Counted from the first letter of the stretch, positions 1 through 10,084 are shown. The stretch is DNA of 64,000 nt from Paludibacterium paludis (GCF_018802605.1 NZ_CP069161.1:1116001-1180000), one strand, 5' to 3'. Made by a program: numbers and translations. Notes: generated by a model not told the origin, from the letters alone.

Positions 1-428
1 AAAAGCTGCGTCTCGTGGACAAAGTCGTCGCCCGCTTCGGCGAGGATCTTTCCGGGCGCCGTTTCACGATCTGGGGCCTGGCCTTCAAACCCAATACCGA
101 TGATATGCGCGAGGCTTCGTCGCGGGTGATCATTCGCGAGCTTGTCCGTCGCGGCGCGAGCGTTGCGGCTTTCGACCCGGTCGCCTCTCACGAGGCCAGC
201 CGGGTGCTGGAGGACGTCGCTGGCGTGGATTTCGCCGAGGACATGATGGATGCCCTGGACGGCGCGGACGCCCTTTTGATCGTGACCGAATGGAAGCAGT
301 TCCGCAGCCCCGATTTCGAACAGATCCGCGCGCGTCTGAAAGCGCCGGTGATCATCGACGGACGCAATATGTACGATCCGGCCTGGGTGCGCGGATTGGG
401 ATTCGATTATCTGGCGATCGGACGCTGA
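1..428 (+). CDS. ugd: UDP-glucose 6-dehydrogenase, C-terminal part (5' end outside window)
   Basis: This is the C-terminal part of a UDP-glucose 6-dehydrogenase, the cytoplasmic enzyme that oxidises UDP-glucose to UDP-glucuronate for LPS or capsule sugars. The frame is already open at base 3 and runs to the TGA at 426-428, giving about 141 visible residues. The segment GLAFKPNTDDMREA is the family signature at the start of the C-terminal UDP-binding domain, and the chain ends in the expected conserved strand-helix pattern. The NAD-binding half and the catalytic Cys lie upstream of the window. A GTG at 15 opens a shorter frame but is internal. The stop is 8 bases before rfaE1, so the genes are probably co-transcribed. 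Confidence 0.93.
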   Translation, partial: KLRLVDKVVARFGEDLSGRRFTIWGLAFKPNTDDMREASSRVIIRELVRRGASVAAFDPVASHEASRVLEDVAGVDFAEDMMDALDGADALLIVTEWKQFRSPDFEQIRARLKAPVIIDGRNMYDPAWVRGLGFDYLAIGR

Positions 429-436
429 AGACCGGT

Positions 437-1399
437 ATGAGTGTGCTTGAAAACTGGGGATTGACCCCGGAGACGCTGTCGTCCAGGCTGGCGGCGGCCA
501 AGGTGCTGGTGGTGGGCGATGTGATGCTCGACCGTTACTGGTTTGGCGATGTGAACCGCATTTCGCCGGAGGCGCCGGTGCCGGTCGCCCGCATTGACCG
601 CAGCGAGGAGCGCGCCGGCGGCGCCGCCAATGTGGCGCGCAATATCGCCAGCCTCGGCGGGCAGGCGACCCTGTTGTCGGTGGTGGGCGACGATGAGCCG
701 GGCCGGGCGCTTGAAGCGCTGATGCGCGCCGACGGCGTGCGCACCGAGTTTCGCCGCGACGCCTCGATTTCGACCACGATCAAGTTGCGGGTCGTGGCCC
801 GGCAGCAACAGTTGATCCGGCTCGATTTCGAAGACGCGCCGAGCCACGAGGTGCTGGCCGATTCGCTCGATGCGTTCGAGGCGGCGGTGGATGGGCACGA
901 TGTCGTCATCCTGTCCGACTACGGCAAGGGCGGCCTCGCCCACGTAACGAAAATGATCGAGGCGGCGCGCCGTCATGGCAAGCCGGTGTTGATCGATCCC
1001 AAAGGCGACGATTACGCGAAATATGCCGGCGCCACCTTGCTGACGCCCAACCGCAGTGAGTTTCGCGAAGTGGCGGGCAGCTGGAAGGGCGAAGAGGAGC
1101 TGGTGCGCAAGGCGGATGCCCTGCGCCGTGAACTGGCGCTCGATGCCCTGCTCGTGACGCGCAGCGAAGAGGGCATGACCCTGTTCACCCAGGATGGCGC
1201 GTTGCACCAGCCGACGCTGGCGCGGGAAGTGTATGATGTGTCGGGCGCCGGCGATACCGTGATCGGCACGCTGGGCCTGATGATGGCGGCAGGCCTGCCC
1301 ATGCCGGCCGCCATGTCGCTGGCCAATGCCGCGGCCGGCGTCGTGGTGGCCAAACTGGGAACCGCGGTGTGCAGTCGGCAGGAGCTGTTCGCGGCCTGA
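437..1399 (+). CDS. rfaE1: D-glycero-beta-D-manno-heptose-7-phosphate kinase
   Basis: This PfkB-family sugar kinase (320 residues) phosphorylates D-glycero-D-manno-heptose 7-phosphate at C1, an early cytoplasmic step of ADP-heptose synthesis for the LPS inner core. The N-terminal GDVMLDRYW segment (about 27-35), the GGAANVARN motif (61-69) and the C-terminal SGAGDT motif (269-274, catalytic Asp273) are all present. Only the kinase domain exists. The nucleotidyltransferase half found in bifunctional HldE proteins is absent, so a separate rfaE2 should be elsewhere. I chose the ATG at 437, 8 bases after ugd, because a longer frame from 290 would run inside ugd. hldD follows after 17 bases, which fits an LPS operon. 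Confidence 0.95.
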   Translation: MSVLENWGLTPETLSSRLAAAKVLVVGDVMLDRYWFGDVNRISPEAPVPVARIDRSEERAGGAANVARNIASLGGQATLLSVVGDDEPGRALEALMRADGVRTEFRRDASISTTIKLRVVARQQQLIRLDFEDAPSHEVLADSLDAFEAAVDGHDVVILSDYGKGGLAHVTKMIEAARRHGKPVLIDPKGDDYAKYAGATLLTPNRSEFREVAGSWKGEEELVRKADALRRELALDALLVTRSEEGMTLFTQDGALHQPTLAREVYDVSGAGDTVIGTLGLMMAAGLPMPAAMSLANAAAGVVVAKLGTAVCSRQELFAA

Positions 1400-1416
1400 C
1401 AGATGAAGGAATTCGC

Positions 1417-2412
1417 ATGACTATCGTCGTTACCGGCGCAGCCGGCTTTATTGGTTCGAATATCGTCAAGGGACTCAACGAGCGTGGCATCACCGATATC
1501 ATCGCCGTCGACAATCTGACCCGCGGCGACAAGTTCCGCAATCTTGTCGATTGCGAGATCGCCGATTACATCGACAAGCTCGATTTCATCGCGGGCATCG
1601 AAGCCGGCGATTTCGATGACAGCCTGGATGCCATCCTGCATCAGGGGGCCTGCTCGGACACCATGAATCATGATGGCAAGTACATGATGGAAAACAACTA
1701 TCAGTACACCATGACATTGTTCGAGTTTTGTCAGGACGAAGAAATTCCGCTGCTGCTCGCCTCCAGCGCCGCGACCTACGGCAAGGGCGAGGTGTTCCGC
1801 GAAGAGCGCGAGTTCGAAGGCCCGCTGAATGTTTACGGCTATTCCAAGTTCCTGTTCGATCAGGTTCTGCGCCGTCGCATGGCGGACGGGTTGACCGCTC
1901 AGGTCGCCGCCTTCCGTTACTTCAATGTGTACGGCCCCCGCGAGCAGCACAAGGAACGAATGGCCTCCGTGGCTTTCCACAACTTCAACCAGTATCGCGA
2001 ACACGGCAAGGTTCGCCTGTTCGGCGGATGGGACGGCTGGGGAGACGGCGAGCAAAGCCGAGACTTCGTGTCCGTCGAGGATGTGGTCAAGGTCAATCTG
2101 TTTTTCCTGGACAACCCCGACCTGTCGGGTATCTTCAATCTGGGCAGCGGACGTTCCCAGCCATTCAACGACGTGGCGGTCAGCACCGTGAACGCCTGCC
2201 GTCGCCATGAAGGTCAGCCGCCATTGACGCGCGAGGCGATGATCGAGGCGGGTATCCTGGAATACATCCCGTTCCCGGATGCGCTCAAGGGCAAATACCA
2301 GAGCTTTACCCAGGCGGATATCGGCAAGCTGCGCGATGCCGGTTACACCGAGCCGATGCTGACGGTCGAAGAGGGTGTCGGCCGCTATGTCGATTGGTTG
2401 ATGAGCCGGTGA
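1417..2412 (+). CDS. hldD: ADP-L-glycero-D-manno-heptose 6-epimerase
   Basis: HldD (331 residues) is a short-chain dehydrogenase/reductase-type epimerase. It converts ADP-D-glycero-D-manno-heptose to the L-glycero form, the last step before heptosyl transfer to lipid A-Kdo. The N-terminus holds the NADP-binding GAAGFIG motif (G7, G10, G13). The catalytic Tyr140-x3-Lys144 sits in a YGYSK segment at the same positions as in the E. coli enzyme. Length matches the family. The start is the ATG at 1417, preceded by an AAGGA element, and lies 17 bases after rfaE1. A short GC hairpin follows the stop. Confidence 0.97.
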   Translation: MTIVVTGAAGFIGSNIVKGLNERGITDIIAVDNLTRGDKFRNLVDCEIADYIDKLDFIAGIEAGDFDDSLDAILHQGACSDTMNHDGKYMMENNYQYTMTLFEFCQDEEIPLLLASSAATYGKGEVFREEREFEGPLNVYGYSKFLFDQVLRRRMADGLTAQVAAFRYFNVYGPREQHKERMASVAFHNFNQYREHGKVRLFGGWDGWGDGEQSRDFVSVEDVVKVNLFFLDNPDLSGIFNLGSGRSQPFNDVAVSTVNACRRHEGQPPLTREAMIEAGILEYIPFPDALKGKYQSFTQADIGKLRDAGYTEPMLTVEEGVGRYVDWLMSR

Positions 2413-2810
2413 TACCTTCCGGGACGTTCCGTCCCGATCTTTTCGGCAATGGGCGTTTTATGGATGCCCGTTGCCGCCCTTCCCGATTAATCTTCTCCGG
2501 TGATCGATTTTTCTCCGGGGAAACCATGGCTTCCATCGTCGCTTCCTTGCAGGACTCCGCGCTGGGCGGGAAAGTGAAAACGGCACGCGGCGGCTCCGAG
2601 CGTCTGTCCGGCCATACGACCGGCGCGATGCCATCGGGGGGGATCGCCAGGCGATCCGGGATGCACCGGCTCTGGCGGGCAGGAACGGTACCGCTGCCGA
2701 TGCGCGACCGGCCAAGAGCGGCATGAGCCGCAGGCGGGCATACGATCGCACGGGCATGTCGTCGCGGTGACCGACAGGGGTATAATCCGTTTTCCATCGG
2801 AGAAACGCTC
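2413..2810. other. Intergenic region between hldD and cysM
   Basis: No gene is convincing in this 398-base gap. A 7-bp inverted repeat with a 3-base loop (2420-2436) directly follows hldD and precedes a short T-rich run, so it may be a weak intrinsic terminator. An open frame from an ATG at 2526 to 2726 (66 codons) has a GGGGA upstream but resembles nothing I recognise and is Arg/Gly-rich, as shadow frames in GC-rich DNA are. A TATAAT at 2781-2786 is a plausible -10 element for cysM. Confidence 0.5.
2420..2443 (+). terminator. Possible weak terminator after hldD
   Basis: CGGGACG, a TTC loop and CGTCCCG form a perfect 7-bp stem at 2420-2436, followed by ATCTTTT. The position, 8 bases after the hldD stop, supports a terminator, but the T tract is short. 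Confidence 0.45.
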
Positions 2811-3707
2811 GTGTACAAAACCCTGGAAGATTTCGTCGGTCACACTCCGCTCGTGCGCCTCAAGCGCCTGCCTGGCGTGACCTCCAATGTGGTTCTGGTC
2901 AAGCTGGAAGGCCACAATCCCGCCGGCTCGGTCAAGGATCGTCCCGCCCTGTCCATGATCCGTCGCGCCGAGGAGCGCGGGGAGATCCGGCCCGGCGACA
3001 CGCTGATCGAACCGACCAGCGGCAATACCGGCATCGCGCTGGCCATGGCTGCGGCCATGATGGGCTACCGGATGATTCTTGTCATGCCCGAGAACTCCAG
3101 CGCGGAGCGGGTGCAGACCATGCGCGCGTATGGCGCCGAGGTCATCCTGACACCCGCGTCCCGCTCCATGCCCGGATCGATCGACGAGGCGCGGCGCCTG
3201 GAGGCCGAAGGTGTCGGCCGTATCCTTGACCAGTTCGGCAACGAAGACAATCCGCGTGCGCACGAAGAGGGCACCGGACCGGAGATCTGGCAGGATACGG
3301 AAGGACGGGTTACCCACTTCGTGTCGAGCATGGGCACCACGGGAACCGCTATGGGTACCGGGCGTTACCTCAAGAGCCGGAATCCGGACATCGTCATCGT
3401 CGGGGTGCAGCCGGAACCGGGTAGCCAGATTCCCGGGATCCGCAAATGGGAGGACGCTTACCTTCCGCGCATTTGCGATTTTTCCCGGCTGGACCGGCTG
3501 ATGCAGGTGTCGCAGAGCGAAGCGGAAACCATGGCGCGGCGCCTCGCCCGCGAAGAAGGCATTCTCGCCGGACCCTCGTCGGGGGGCGCGCTGGCGGCGG
3601 CGCTCAAAGTGTCGGCCGAAGTGGAGAATGCCGTCATCGTCAGCGTGGTCTGCGACCGTGGCGACCGTTATCTGTCGACCGGGCTCTTTGCCTTCCCGGA
3701 CCGTTAA
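2811..3707 (+). CDS. cysM: Cysteine synthase B (O-acetylserine sulfhydrylase)
   Basis: CysM (298 residues) is a PLP-dependent fold-II enzyme that makes cysteine from O-acetylserine and sulfide or thiosulfate. The PLP lysine is Lys42 in GSVKDRPA, and the phosphate/substrate loop PTSGNTG lies at 68-74. The GTTGTA-rich middle and SSGGA near the C-terminus are also typical. The length fits CysM rather than the slightly longer CysK. The start is a GTG at 2811 preceded by GGAG, and the TATAAT at 2781 is a likely -10. zapE begins 23 bases downstream, so the two may be co-transcribed. Confidence 0.93.
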   Translation: MYKTLEDFVGHTPLVRLKRLPGVTSNVVLVKLEGHNPAGSVKDRPALSMIRRAEERGEIRPGDTLIEPTSGNTGIALAMAAAMMGYRMILVMPENSSAERVQTMRAYGAEVILTPASRSMPGSIDEARRLEAEGVGRILDQFGNEDNPRAHEEGTGPEIWQDTEGRVTHFVSSMGTTGTAMGTGRYLKSRNPDIVIVGVQPEPGSQIPGIRKWEDAYLPRICDFSRLDRLMQVSQSEAETMARRLAREEGILAGPSSGGALAAALKVSAEVENAVIVSVVCDRGDRYLSTGLFAFPDR

Positions 3708-3730
3708 ACCGTCAGCAAAAGCGAACCTTC

Positions 3731-4891
3731 ATGGCTCAGCATGTCTTCACTCCCGTCTCGGACGGTACGCTCAGTCCGAGGGACTGGTACGAACAGGCGC
3801 TCGCGCAGAACGGTTTCATCCGCGATGAAGCCCAGGCCCGGGCCATCGAACGGCTCGACACGCTCTGGCACGCGCTGGTGGATTTCAAGCAGCGGCGCAA
3901 CCGTTTTCTCGGGCGCAGCCTGCGCAGCCCCGAGGTGCCTAACGGCCTTTATCTGTGGGGAGGCGTGGGACGGGGCAAGAGTTTCCTGATGGATGCTTTT
4001 TTTACTTGCGTGCCTTATCAGCGCAAGCAACGGGTGCATTTCCATCATTTCATGGCGGAGATTCATCGCCAGTTGGGATCGCTCAGCAAGGAGCCCGACC
4101 CCCTGGTCACCGTCGCGGATCGCATCGCCAGAACCACCCGGTTGCTGTGTTTCGACGAGTTCCACGTCAGCGATATCGCCGATGCGATGATACTTTCCCG
4201 CCTGCTCGAGGCGCTGTTCGCACGTGGGGTGGTCATGGTAATGACTTCAAATTATCCCCCGGACGGACTTTATCCTAATGGGCTGCAGCGCCACAATTTT
4301 CTTCCGGCGATCGATTTGCTCAAGTCGAACCTTGAGGTGATCAATGTGGATGGCGGCAATGATTACCGTTTAAGGGAACTGACACGAGAACCGTTGTTCA
4401 TGGTACCGGCCGGCGAGGCCGCCGATTTACGCATGTCCGCGCTGTTCGACAAATTGGCGGGAGGGCAGGAGCCGCTGCCTGGCGAGTTGACCGTGCTGGG
4501 GCGCACGCTTCATGCGCGCCGTCACGTGCATGGCGTGATCTGGTTCGATTTCGACCGGATTTGCGACGGACCCCGCGCGCAAACCGACTATCTGGAACTC
4601 GCCCGCGATTACCATACCGTGTTCGTTTCCAATATCCCGAAGCTGGAGGCTCGCGATGCGTCGCAGGCCCGGAGGTTTACCTGGCTTGTCGATGTGTTTT
4701 ACGACCATCGGGTGAAGTTGGTGGCATCCGCCGCCGTCGACGCGGAGGGGCTGTATACGGAAGGGGTGCAGTCCGGGGAGTTTTTTCGTACGGCAAGCCG
4801 CTTGACCGAAATGCAGTCGCAAAGCTATCTGGCTTTGCCGCATCTGGTTGACCAATTCCAGCTGGATCCTTCCCGCAGCGTGGCGCTTTAA
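3731..4891 (+). CDS. zapE: Cell division protein ZapE (AFG1-like ATPase)
   Basis: ZapE (386 residues) is an AFG1-family P-loop ATPase that associates with the Z ring and affects FtsZ assembly at the division site. A Walker A motif (GGVGRGKS, about 76-84), a Walker B region with CFDEFHVSD (about 138-146) and a TSNYPPD sensor segment are visible, in the usual order. Length is normal for proteobacterial ZapE. I took the ATG at 3731, because the in-frame extension back to 3446 would run through cysM. The gene ends 13 bases before a strong bidirectional terminator shared with the convergent efp. Confidence 0.93.
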   Translation: MAQHVFTPVSDGTLSPRDWYEQALAQNGFIRDEAQARAIERLDTLWHALVDFKQRRNRFLGRSLRSPEVPNGLYLWGGVGRGKSFLMDAFFTCVPYQRKQRVHFHHFMAEIHRQLGSLSKEPDPLVTVADRIARTTRLLCFDEFHVSDIADAMILSRLLEALFARGVVMVMTSNYPPDGLYPNGLQRHNFLPAIDLLKSNLEVINVDGGNDYRLRELTREPLFMVPAGEAADLRMSALFDKLAGGQEPLPGELTVLGRTLHARRHVHGVIWFDFDRICDGPRAQTDYLELARDYHTVFVSNIPKLEARDASQARRFTWLVDVFYDHRVKLVASAAVDAEGLYTEGVQSGEFFRTASRLTEMQSQSYLALPHLVDQFQLDPSRSVAL

Positions 4892-4904
4892 GAACCGGCA
4901 AAGA

Positions 4905-4932
4905 AAAAGCCTGCTCGGGAGAGCAGGCTTTT
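4905..4932. terminator. Bidirectional intrinsic terminator between zapE and efp
   Basis: AAAAGCCTGCTC and GAGCAGGCTTTT form a 12-bp perfect stem around a GGGA loop. A-rich and T-rich flanks on both sides let it work in both directions, for zapE (+) and efp (-). Confidence 0.9.
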
Positions 4933-4952
4933 CGGATCGACAAAGAATCGCG

Positions 4953-5519
4953 TCAGACGCGTTTCTTGAACGCGCCGCCATCACGGGTGTCGATTTCGAT
5001 CTTGTCGCCGATTTCCACAAAAGCCGCAACCTGGATTTCGAACGTGGTGCCCTTCAGGCGGGCGGGCTTCATGACCTTGCCGGAGGTGTCGCCGCGAACG
5101 GCGGGCTCGGTGTATTCGACTTCGCGAACGATGGTGGTCGGCAGTTCGACGGAGATCGCCTTGCCTTCATAGAAGGTCACGTCGCACACGTCTTCCATGC
5201 CGTCGACGATGAAGTTCAGGGTCTCGCCCATGTTGTCGGCTTCGACTTCGTACTGATTGAACTCGCTGTCCATGAAAACGTACATGGGTTCGGCGTAGTA
5301 GGAGTAGGTGCACTCCTTGCGATCCAGAACGACGACGTCGAACTTTTCGTCAGCCTTGTACACGGCTTCGGAGGCGGCGCCGGTCAGCAGGTTTTTCATC
5401 TTCATCTTGACGACAGCGGCATTGCGGCCAGACTTGTTGTATTCAGTCTTTTGCACGACCATCGGATCGTTGCCGATCTTGAAGACGTTGCCTGCGCGGA
5501 GTTCCTGTGCGGTTTTCAT
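4953..5519 (-). CDS. efp: Translation elongation factor P, Arg32 type
   Basis: EF-P (188 residues) binds between the P and E sites and rescues ribosomes stalled on polyproline stretches. All three domains are present: an N-terminal KOW-like domain, then the two OB domains ending near DGGAFKKRV. The modified tip residue is Arg32 in the loop KSGRNAA, not the lysine that is beta-lysylated in E. coli. That matches rhamnosylation by EarP, whose gene lies 44 bases upstream on the same strand. A polyproline protein is encoded in this window (TonB, seven consecutive prolines), a plausible client. Confidence 0.97.
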   Translation of the reverse strand: MKTAQELRAGNVFKIGNDPMVVQKTEYNKSGRNAAVVKMKMKNLLTGAASEAVYKADEKFDVVVLDRKECTYSYYAEPMYVFMDSEFNQYEVEADNMGETLNFIVDGMEDVCDVTFYEGKAISVELPTTIVREVEYTEPAVRGDTSGKVMKPARLKGTTFEIQVAAFVEIGDKIEIDTRDGGAFKKRV

Positions 5520-5563
5520 TGCTCAAAGTCCTGTTTGGAAAACGTTTTCCGTAAAAAAACGGG

Positions 5564-6676
5564 CTATTGTATCTGGTTTTGCACAAATTGCACCAGTCGC
5601 CCCGCAAGATCGCCGTTTTCCCGCAAGAAGGCCGCCCAGCGGTGTGAGTGCATGGCCAGTTCCGGCAGATGAACCGACATGGCGCGCCAGATGGAGGACA
5701 TCGACGCCGACCGGTTCCAGCACTGCTGTGCCTCGATCAGCGCCGCCGCCGCGTCCGGCGAAAGCCCTGTGGTATAGCGGCGGAGAAAGGCATCGAGCTT
5801 CACGAGGTGGATATCGTCTTCCTGAGGATAAATGTGCCACAGAAACGGCCTTTCGGCCCATTGTGCCCGAACGAAGGAGTCCTCTCCCCTGACTATATTG
5901 AAATCACTGTTCCACAAGATTCTGTCGTAACCTTCCTGGTCGGTGAACGGCAGGATTTCGAGCGTCAGGGCATCCTGCGCCAGACGCTCGCCGGGCCGGA
6001 GTTTGGTGCCAAGCAGCGGTTCGAGGCTTTCCAGCACACGGCCTTCGGGGATGCGGCAGTGGATCGGACTTTCGTGTTCCCGCCAGGCCTGAAGCAGGCT
6101 GGCCAGCGCGGGGTTGGGGTAGGAGAACAGGCTGACGTTCAGGACATCGAACGGTGGCTGGCGGCTCGCCTGGGCAAGTCTCACGGCTTCGGGCACATAC
6201 CGCTCCATCAGCAGTCCGCCCGTGGCCCGACCGAATCCGGGGAAATAAAATGTTTTCACGAGACCGCGCGCGGGATGGACCGACCGCATGCCATGGCAGC
6301 CCTCCACCCAGTCTTCGGCCGACAGGTATTCGAGATTGATCCACACCGGCGCGGGGCGGCGCGCCGCCATCGCATCGAGCACCGATTCGGGCAGATCGCA
6401 GGCGAAGGCCTCCACGACCACATCGCCGGGTACCGCGTCGCTGGCCGTGTCGTCCCAGCGCATCAACCGGATTCCCTGGCATGTCTGGTCGGCAAGACCG
6501 GGATCCAGGTCGCGGATCAGGGGTTGCGCGGCCGCCAGATCGTCGACCCAGAGCCTCACCGAGTGGCCGTGCTCTCGGACCAGTTGCTTCGCCAGTCTCC
6601 AGGTGACTCCGATGTCGCCGAAATTGTCGATGACTTTACAGTAGATGTCCCAGTTCAGGGCTGGCGTGGCTAGCAT
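5564..6676 (-). CDS. earP: EF-P arginine rhamnosyltransferase EarP
   Basis: EarP (370 residues) is an inverting GT-B-like glycosyltransferase that transfers rhamnose from dTDP-L-rhamnose to Arg32 of EF-P. The N-terminal VIDNFGDIGVTWRLA segment (about 15-29) carries the conserved aspartates. The C-terminal RGEDSFVRAQWA and PFLWHIYPQEDD segments match the sugar-nucleotide site of the family. It is followed after 44 bases by efp on the same strand, giving an earP-efp operon typical of Neisseriales and some pseudomonads. The dTDP-rhamnose genes are not in this window. The start is the ATG read at 6676. Confidence 0.95.
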   Translation of the reverse strand: MLATPALNWDIYCKVIDNFGDIGVTWRLAKQLVREHGHSVRLWVDDLAAAQPLIRDLDPGLADQTCQGIRLMRWDDTASDAVPGDVVVEAFACDLPESVLDAMAARRPAPVWINLEYLSAEDWVEGCHGMRSVHPARGLVKTFYFPGFGRATGGLLMERYVPEAVRLAQASRQPPFDVLNVSLFSYPNPALASLLQAWREHESPIHCRIPEGRVLESLEPLLGTKLRPGERLAQDALTLEILPFTDQEGYDRILWNSDFNIVRGEDSFVRAQWAERPFLWHIYPQEDDIHLVKLDAFLRRYTTGLSPDAAAALIEAQQCWNRSASMSSIWRAMSVHLPELAMHSHRWAAFLRENGDLAGRLVQFVQNQIQ

Positions 6677-6763
6677 GGTGCAAGAAGGGAAGTCATACGT
6701 GGCGCAAGTTTACCATTACCTGACGCATTGTCGTCATGGCTTGGCGGGGGCCCAGGAGGTATC

Positions 6764-9700
6764 ATGCAAGGCAGTTCTGCCGATCTGTCGAAAAAGGACA
6801 TCATGAAATTTGTTTCAGGTTCCCTGCTACGCCGTTGCGCGGTAACGCTGTGCGCCCTCCTGGCTGTGTGGGCGGGATCCATGGCCGCTCTGGCCGTCTT
6901 CGTTCCCGACCTGATACGGAGCAGGGCGGAGGCCTATGTGGCCTCGCTCGGGCGGCATCTGACGCTCGGACAGGTTTCTCTGGAACCATGGTCGATGACG
7001 CTCAGGCTCGAGCAGGTGGCCTTGAGCGACAAGGACGGCTCACTGCTGTTCTCCGCGAAACGTGTCGCGGTGAATACAACGCCGACCGCGCTGCTTGTCG
7101 GGCAATGGCGCGCCAAATCCTTTTCCTTCGATACCCCCCGCCTGACATTGCGCCGCGAACGGAATGGCTCCTGGAATCTGGCGCGTTTCCTGCAGGATGC
7201 CGCCGGACCGGATGCCGCCGATTCAGGAACGACGCCATCGGTCATCGTCGATGAGCTGGATATCCGGCATGCCGCGATCGCGGCCACCGATCTTGGCGCG
7301 CCGAACGGCGAAGCGGACTGGCATGTCGGCGAACTCACTCTGAATCTCGTCAACCTGTCCACCCAAGCCCGGGATGGCAATTATGCCTTGACGGCGGGAA
7401 TGCCGGACGGCACGCGGCTGGCCTGGCACGGCACACTGAACCTGCAACCGTTCGATTCTTTCGGCGAAGCGAAAATCGAAGGGCTGCCCGTTGCCGATCT
7501 GTGGCCGTATCTTGGCAGCCAGCTGGCGATCAAGGCTCCCCGAGGACGCTTGAGCGCGGAGGCCACGTACCATTTGAGCTTGCGCGGCGCCAAACCGAAA
7601 CTGACATTGAGTCCCCTGACGGTTTCGCTCGCAGACTTCAAGGCGGAAACGCCGGATGGCCGCTCCATGGCCGCGCTGAAGACTTTCCGTCTCGAGGACG
7701 GCATTTTCGATCTGGCAAAGCAATCGGTGTTCTTCAAGCGCGCCCGGCTGATGGGAGGCGATCTTAACGCACGCCGCGACCGGTCCGGACGCATCGACTG
7801 GCAGGCGGCGATCAAGCCCGGCCCGGCCCTCACATCGTCTCCATCCGGGGGAGGCGGTTGGAAATTCCGTGTCGCCGATATTACGGCGGAAGGCTGGCAC
7901 CTGAATGTGACCGATGAAAGTTTTGTCAAACCGCTGACTCTGGATACCGGTATCGCATCGCTGACCGGCAGTTTGCAGTTGACGCCGGACGACGGGATAT
8001 CGCTGAACCGCATGACAGCGCGACTGGCCGGTCTGTCTCTGGCCTCGGCGGGGCGGGATCCCTGGTTCAGGCTCGATGAGCTGTCGGTATCGCAAAGCGA
8101 CATACGGGAAAAGGACCGACAGATCGCTCCTGGTAACGTGACGCTCAACGGCTTGTCTGTCTCCATGCTCAGAAATGCGGCCGGCCGCCTCGAAACCCTT
8201 GACGATCTGCGGCGCGTTCCCTTGCCTGGAGCCAGGGCGCGCAATACCGATGCCGCGAAAGGCTGGAATGTCGTGCTTCCTGATGTCGCCCTGGCGGACG
8301 GGGCGGTGCGTTTGACCGATAAGAGCTTGCCGTCGCCGCTTTCTGTCGATTTGAACCGGATGACGGGACAATTGCTTTCCGATGACGACGGGCAGCTCGC
8401 GTACAGCCTGACCGGGATGCTTGGCGGTGGCAATGTCGATGTGGAGGGCATGCTTCGGCCTGAGCAGGGCAGCCTGCACGCTGTGGTCAAGACCCGTTCC
8501 GTTCCGCTCGCCCTGTTCGCGCCCTATGTGTTGTCCGGCAAGCCGTTGCGGCTGGCGGGAGGGACGCTGGCAACCCGGCTCGATATTTCGGCCGGCCGCG
8601 ACAAGGCGCTGGTGGTTCGGGGAGAGGCCTCGGCGGATTCGGTCTATCTCTACGAAAAGGGTGTGGCAAAACCGCTGGTCGGATGGCGTTCGCTCAAAGC
8701 GAAAGGATTGGATCTGCGTCCGGCTTCGCGCGTCTGGTCGGTTTCGGATGTGCTTCTGGAGCAGCCGGAGGCCCGCCTGACCATCGAGGAAAACCGCAAG
8801 CTCAACCTGGCTCGTCTTTTGAGCCGGCCTGAGGCTCCCGTCCGGGAAGACGCCGCCCCGGCGGCAACAGATGCCGGCCCCGGCGCGATCCGGGTCAAGG
8901 CGATTCATATCGCCCGGGGTGACATCGAGTTCGCCGACCACAGCATGCAACCGGCCTTCTCGTCCCGGATTCATCATTTGCGCGGCAGTTTGACCGGGTT
9001 TTCCAATGAACCCGGCCATTCGGGAGTTGTCACGCTGGATGGCGGGGTGGATCGCTATGGCGATGTCAAGGTTCGCGGGCGGCTTGTCCCGACCAAGGCC
9101 GCCGACAACTCCGAGTTTTCGCTGGTGTTCCGCAATGTACCGATGAACTCGCTCAATCCGTACTCCATGAACTTTGCCGGCTGGAAGATTGAAGATGGCC
9201 GCTTGGGGGTAACACTTCACTACACGATGAAAGACCAACGGCTGGACGGCGACAACCGGATAGTCATCCAGTCCATCCGTCTTGGCGATGAGGTGACGGC
9301 GCCAGGCGTTTCCCGGTTGCCGTTGCGGTTGGCGGTCGCTGTTCTGGAGGATAGTGACCGGCGTATCGACCTGAACGTACCCGTGCATGGCAATCTGAAT
9401 GATCCGAGCTTCAGTTATGGCCATCTGGTGTGGCAGGCGATCGGCAATGTTATCCGCAAAGTTGTCACGGCCCCTTTCAGGGCTCTGGGTGCTTTGCTGG
9501 GCAAGGAAGGATTTGACACGATTCGCTTTGTTCCCGGCGAAGCCGGGCTGGCTCCTCCCGAGCGTGAGAAACTTGAGGAACTGGGGCAGATGCTCGCGCG
9601 GCGTCCGCAGCTGTCTTTGCAACTGGGAGGCGGCTATGATGATTCCGTCGATCTGCGTGCCATGGCGCGGGCGCGCGTCGACCGGGCCATCCTGAAAGTC

Positions 9701-10084
9701 CAGGGTTTCAGTCCGGCCCATTCCGAGCCGCTGCCGGAACCCGATGTATCCGCTACCGAGACTCAGGAGGCGGTCAGGACGGTATTCGCCGCCAGGGTCG
9801 GACGTCTGACACTGCTGGCCCGGCGCCTGTCGCCCTCTGCGCCGTCCGGAGCGGCATTTGCGCGGCAGCTGCGTGAAGAAATGATTTCCCGCGAGTCGAT
9901 ACCTTCGTCGGATCTTGCCGAACTGGCGAACGAGAGAGTGGCGGCGGCGCACAAACTTCTGCTGGGCACGCATCCGGAGCTGGCATCCCGGGTCACGGTT
10001 CTTCCCCCCGCGAAGCTCCGTGCCGAAGAGGCCGGCGTACCACTGAAACTGGAGTTGGGAACGGCTCCGAGGCCATCTTTGTAA
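6764..10084 (+). CDS. Large DUF748 family protein (AsmA-like envelope protein)
   Basis: This 1106-residue protein has an N-terminal basic segment and one hydrophobic helix (about residues 22-44 of this start), then a long beta-rich periplasmic region of DUF748/AsmA-like type. AsmA-like relatives such as YhdP and TamB bridge the two membranes and are linked to lipid or protein transport; that role is only inferred here. The C-terminus has a segment (PPEREKLEELGQML, then LQLGGGYDDSVDL) like that of other DUF748 proteins. Starts at 6764 (AGGAGGT, 3 bases before the codon) and 6803 (AAGGA) are both credible. It is divergent from earP, and a long palindrome separates it from nrdJ. Confidence 0.85.
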   Translation: MQGSSADLSKKDIMKFVSGSLLRRCAVTLCALLAVWAGSMAALAVFVPDLIRSRAEAYVASLGRHLTLGQVSLEPWSMTLRLEQVALSDKDGSLLFSAKRVAVNTTPTALLVGQWRAKSFSFDTPRLTLRRERNGSWNLARFLQDAAGPDAADSGTTPSVIVDELDIRHAAIAATDLGAPNGEADWHVGELTLNLVNLSTQARDGNYALTAGMPDGTRLAWHGTLNLQPFDSFGEAKIEGLPVADLWPYLGSQLAIKAPRGRLSAEATYHLSLRGAKPKLTLSPLTVSLADFKAETPDGRSMAALKTFRLEDGIFDLAKQSVFFKRARLMGGDLNARRDRSGRIDWQAAIKPGPALTSSPSGGGGWKFRVADITAEGWHLNVTDESFVKPLTLDTGIASLTGSLQLTPDDGISLNRMTARLAGLSLASAGRDPWFRLDELSVSQSDIREKDRQIAPGNVTLNGLSVSMLRNAAGRLETLDDLRRVPLPGARARNTDAAKGWNVVLPDVALADGAVRLTDKSLPSPLSVDLNRMTGQLLSDDDGQLAYSLTGMLGGGNVDVEGMLRPEQGSLHAVVKTRSVPLALFAPYVLSGKPLRLAGGTLATRLDISAGRDKALVVRGEASADSVYLYEKGVAKPLVGWRSLKAKGLDLRPASRVWSVSDVLLEQPEARLTIEENRKLNLARLLSRPEAPVREDAAPAATDAGPGAIRVKAIHIARGDIEFADHSMQPAFSSRIHHLRGSLTGFSNEPGHSGVVTLDGGVDRYGDVKVRGRLVPTKAADNSEFSLVFRNVPMNSLNPYSMNFAGWKIEDGRLGVTLHYTMKDQRLDGDNRIVIQSIRLGDEVTAPGVSRLPLRLAVAVLEDSDRRIDLNVPVHGNLNDPSFSYGHLVWQAIGNVIRKVVTAPFRALGALLGKEGFDTIRFVPGEAGLAPPEREKLEELGQMLARRPQLSLQLGGGYDDSVDLRAMARARVDRAILKVQGFSPAHSEPLPEPDVSATETQEAVRTVFAARVGRLTLLARRLSPSAPSGAAFARQLREEMISRESIPSSDLAELANERVAAAHKLLLGTHPELASRVTVLPPAKLRAEEAGVPLKLELGTAPRPSL

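Noticed and set aside
2526..2726. 66-codon frame between hldD and cysM
   Set aside because: It has only a weak ribosome site and an Arg/Gly-rich, low-complexity product typical of random G+C-rich frames.
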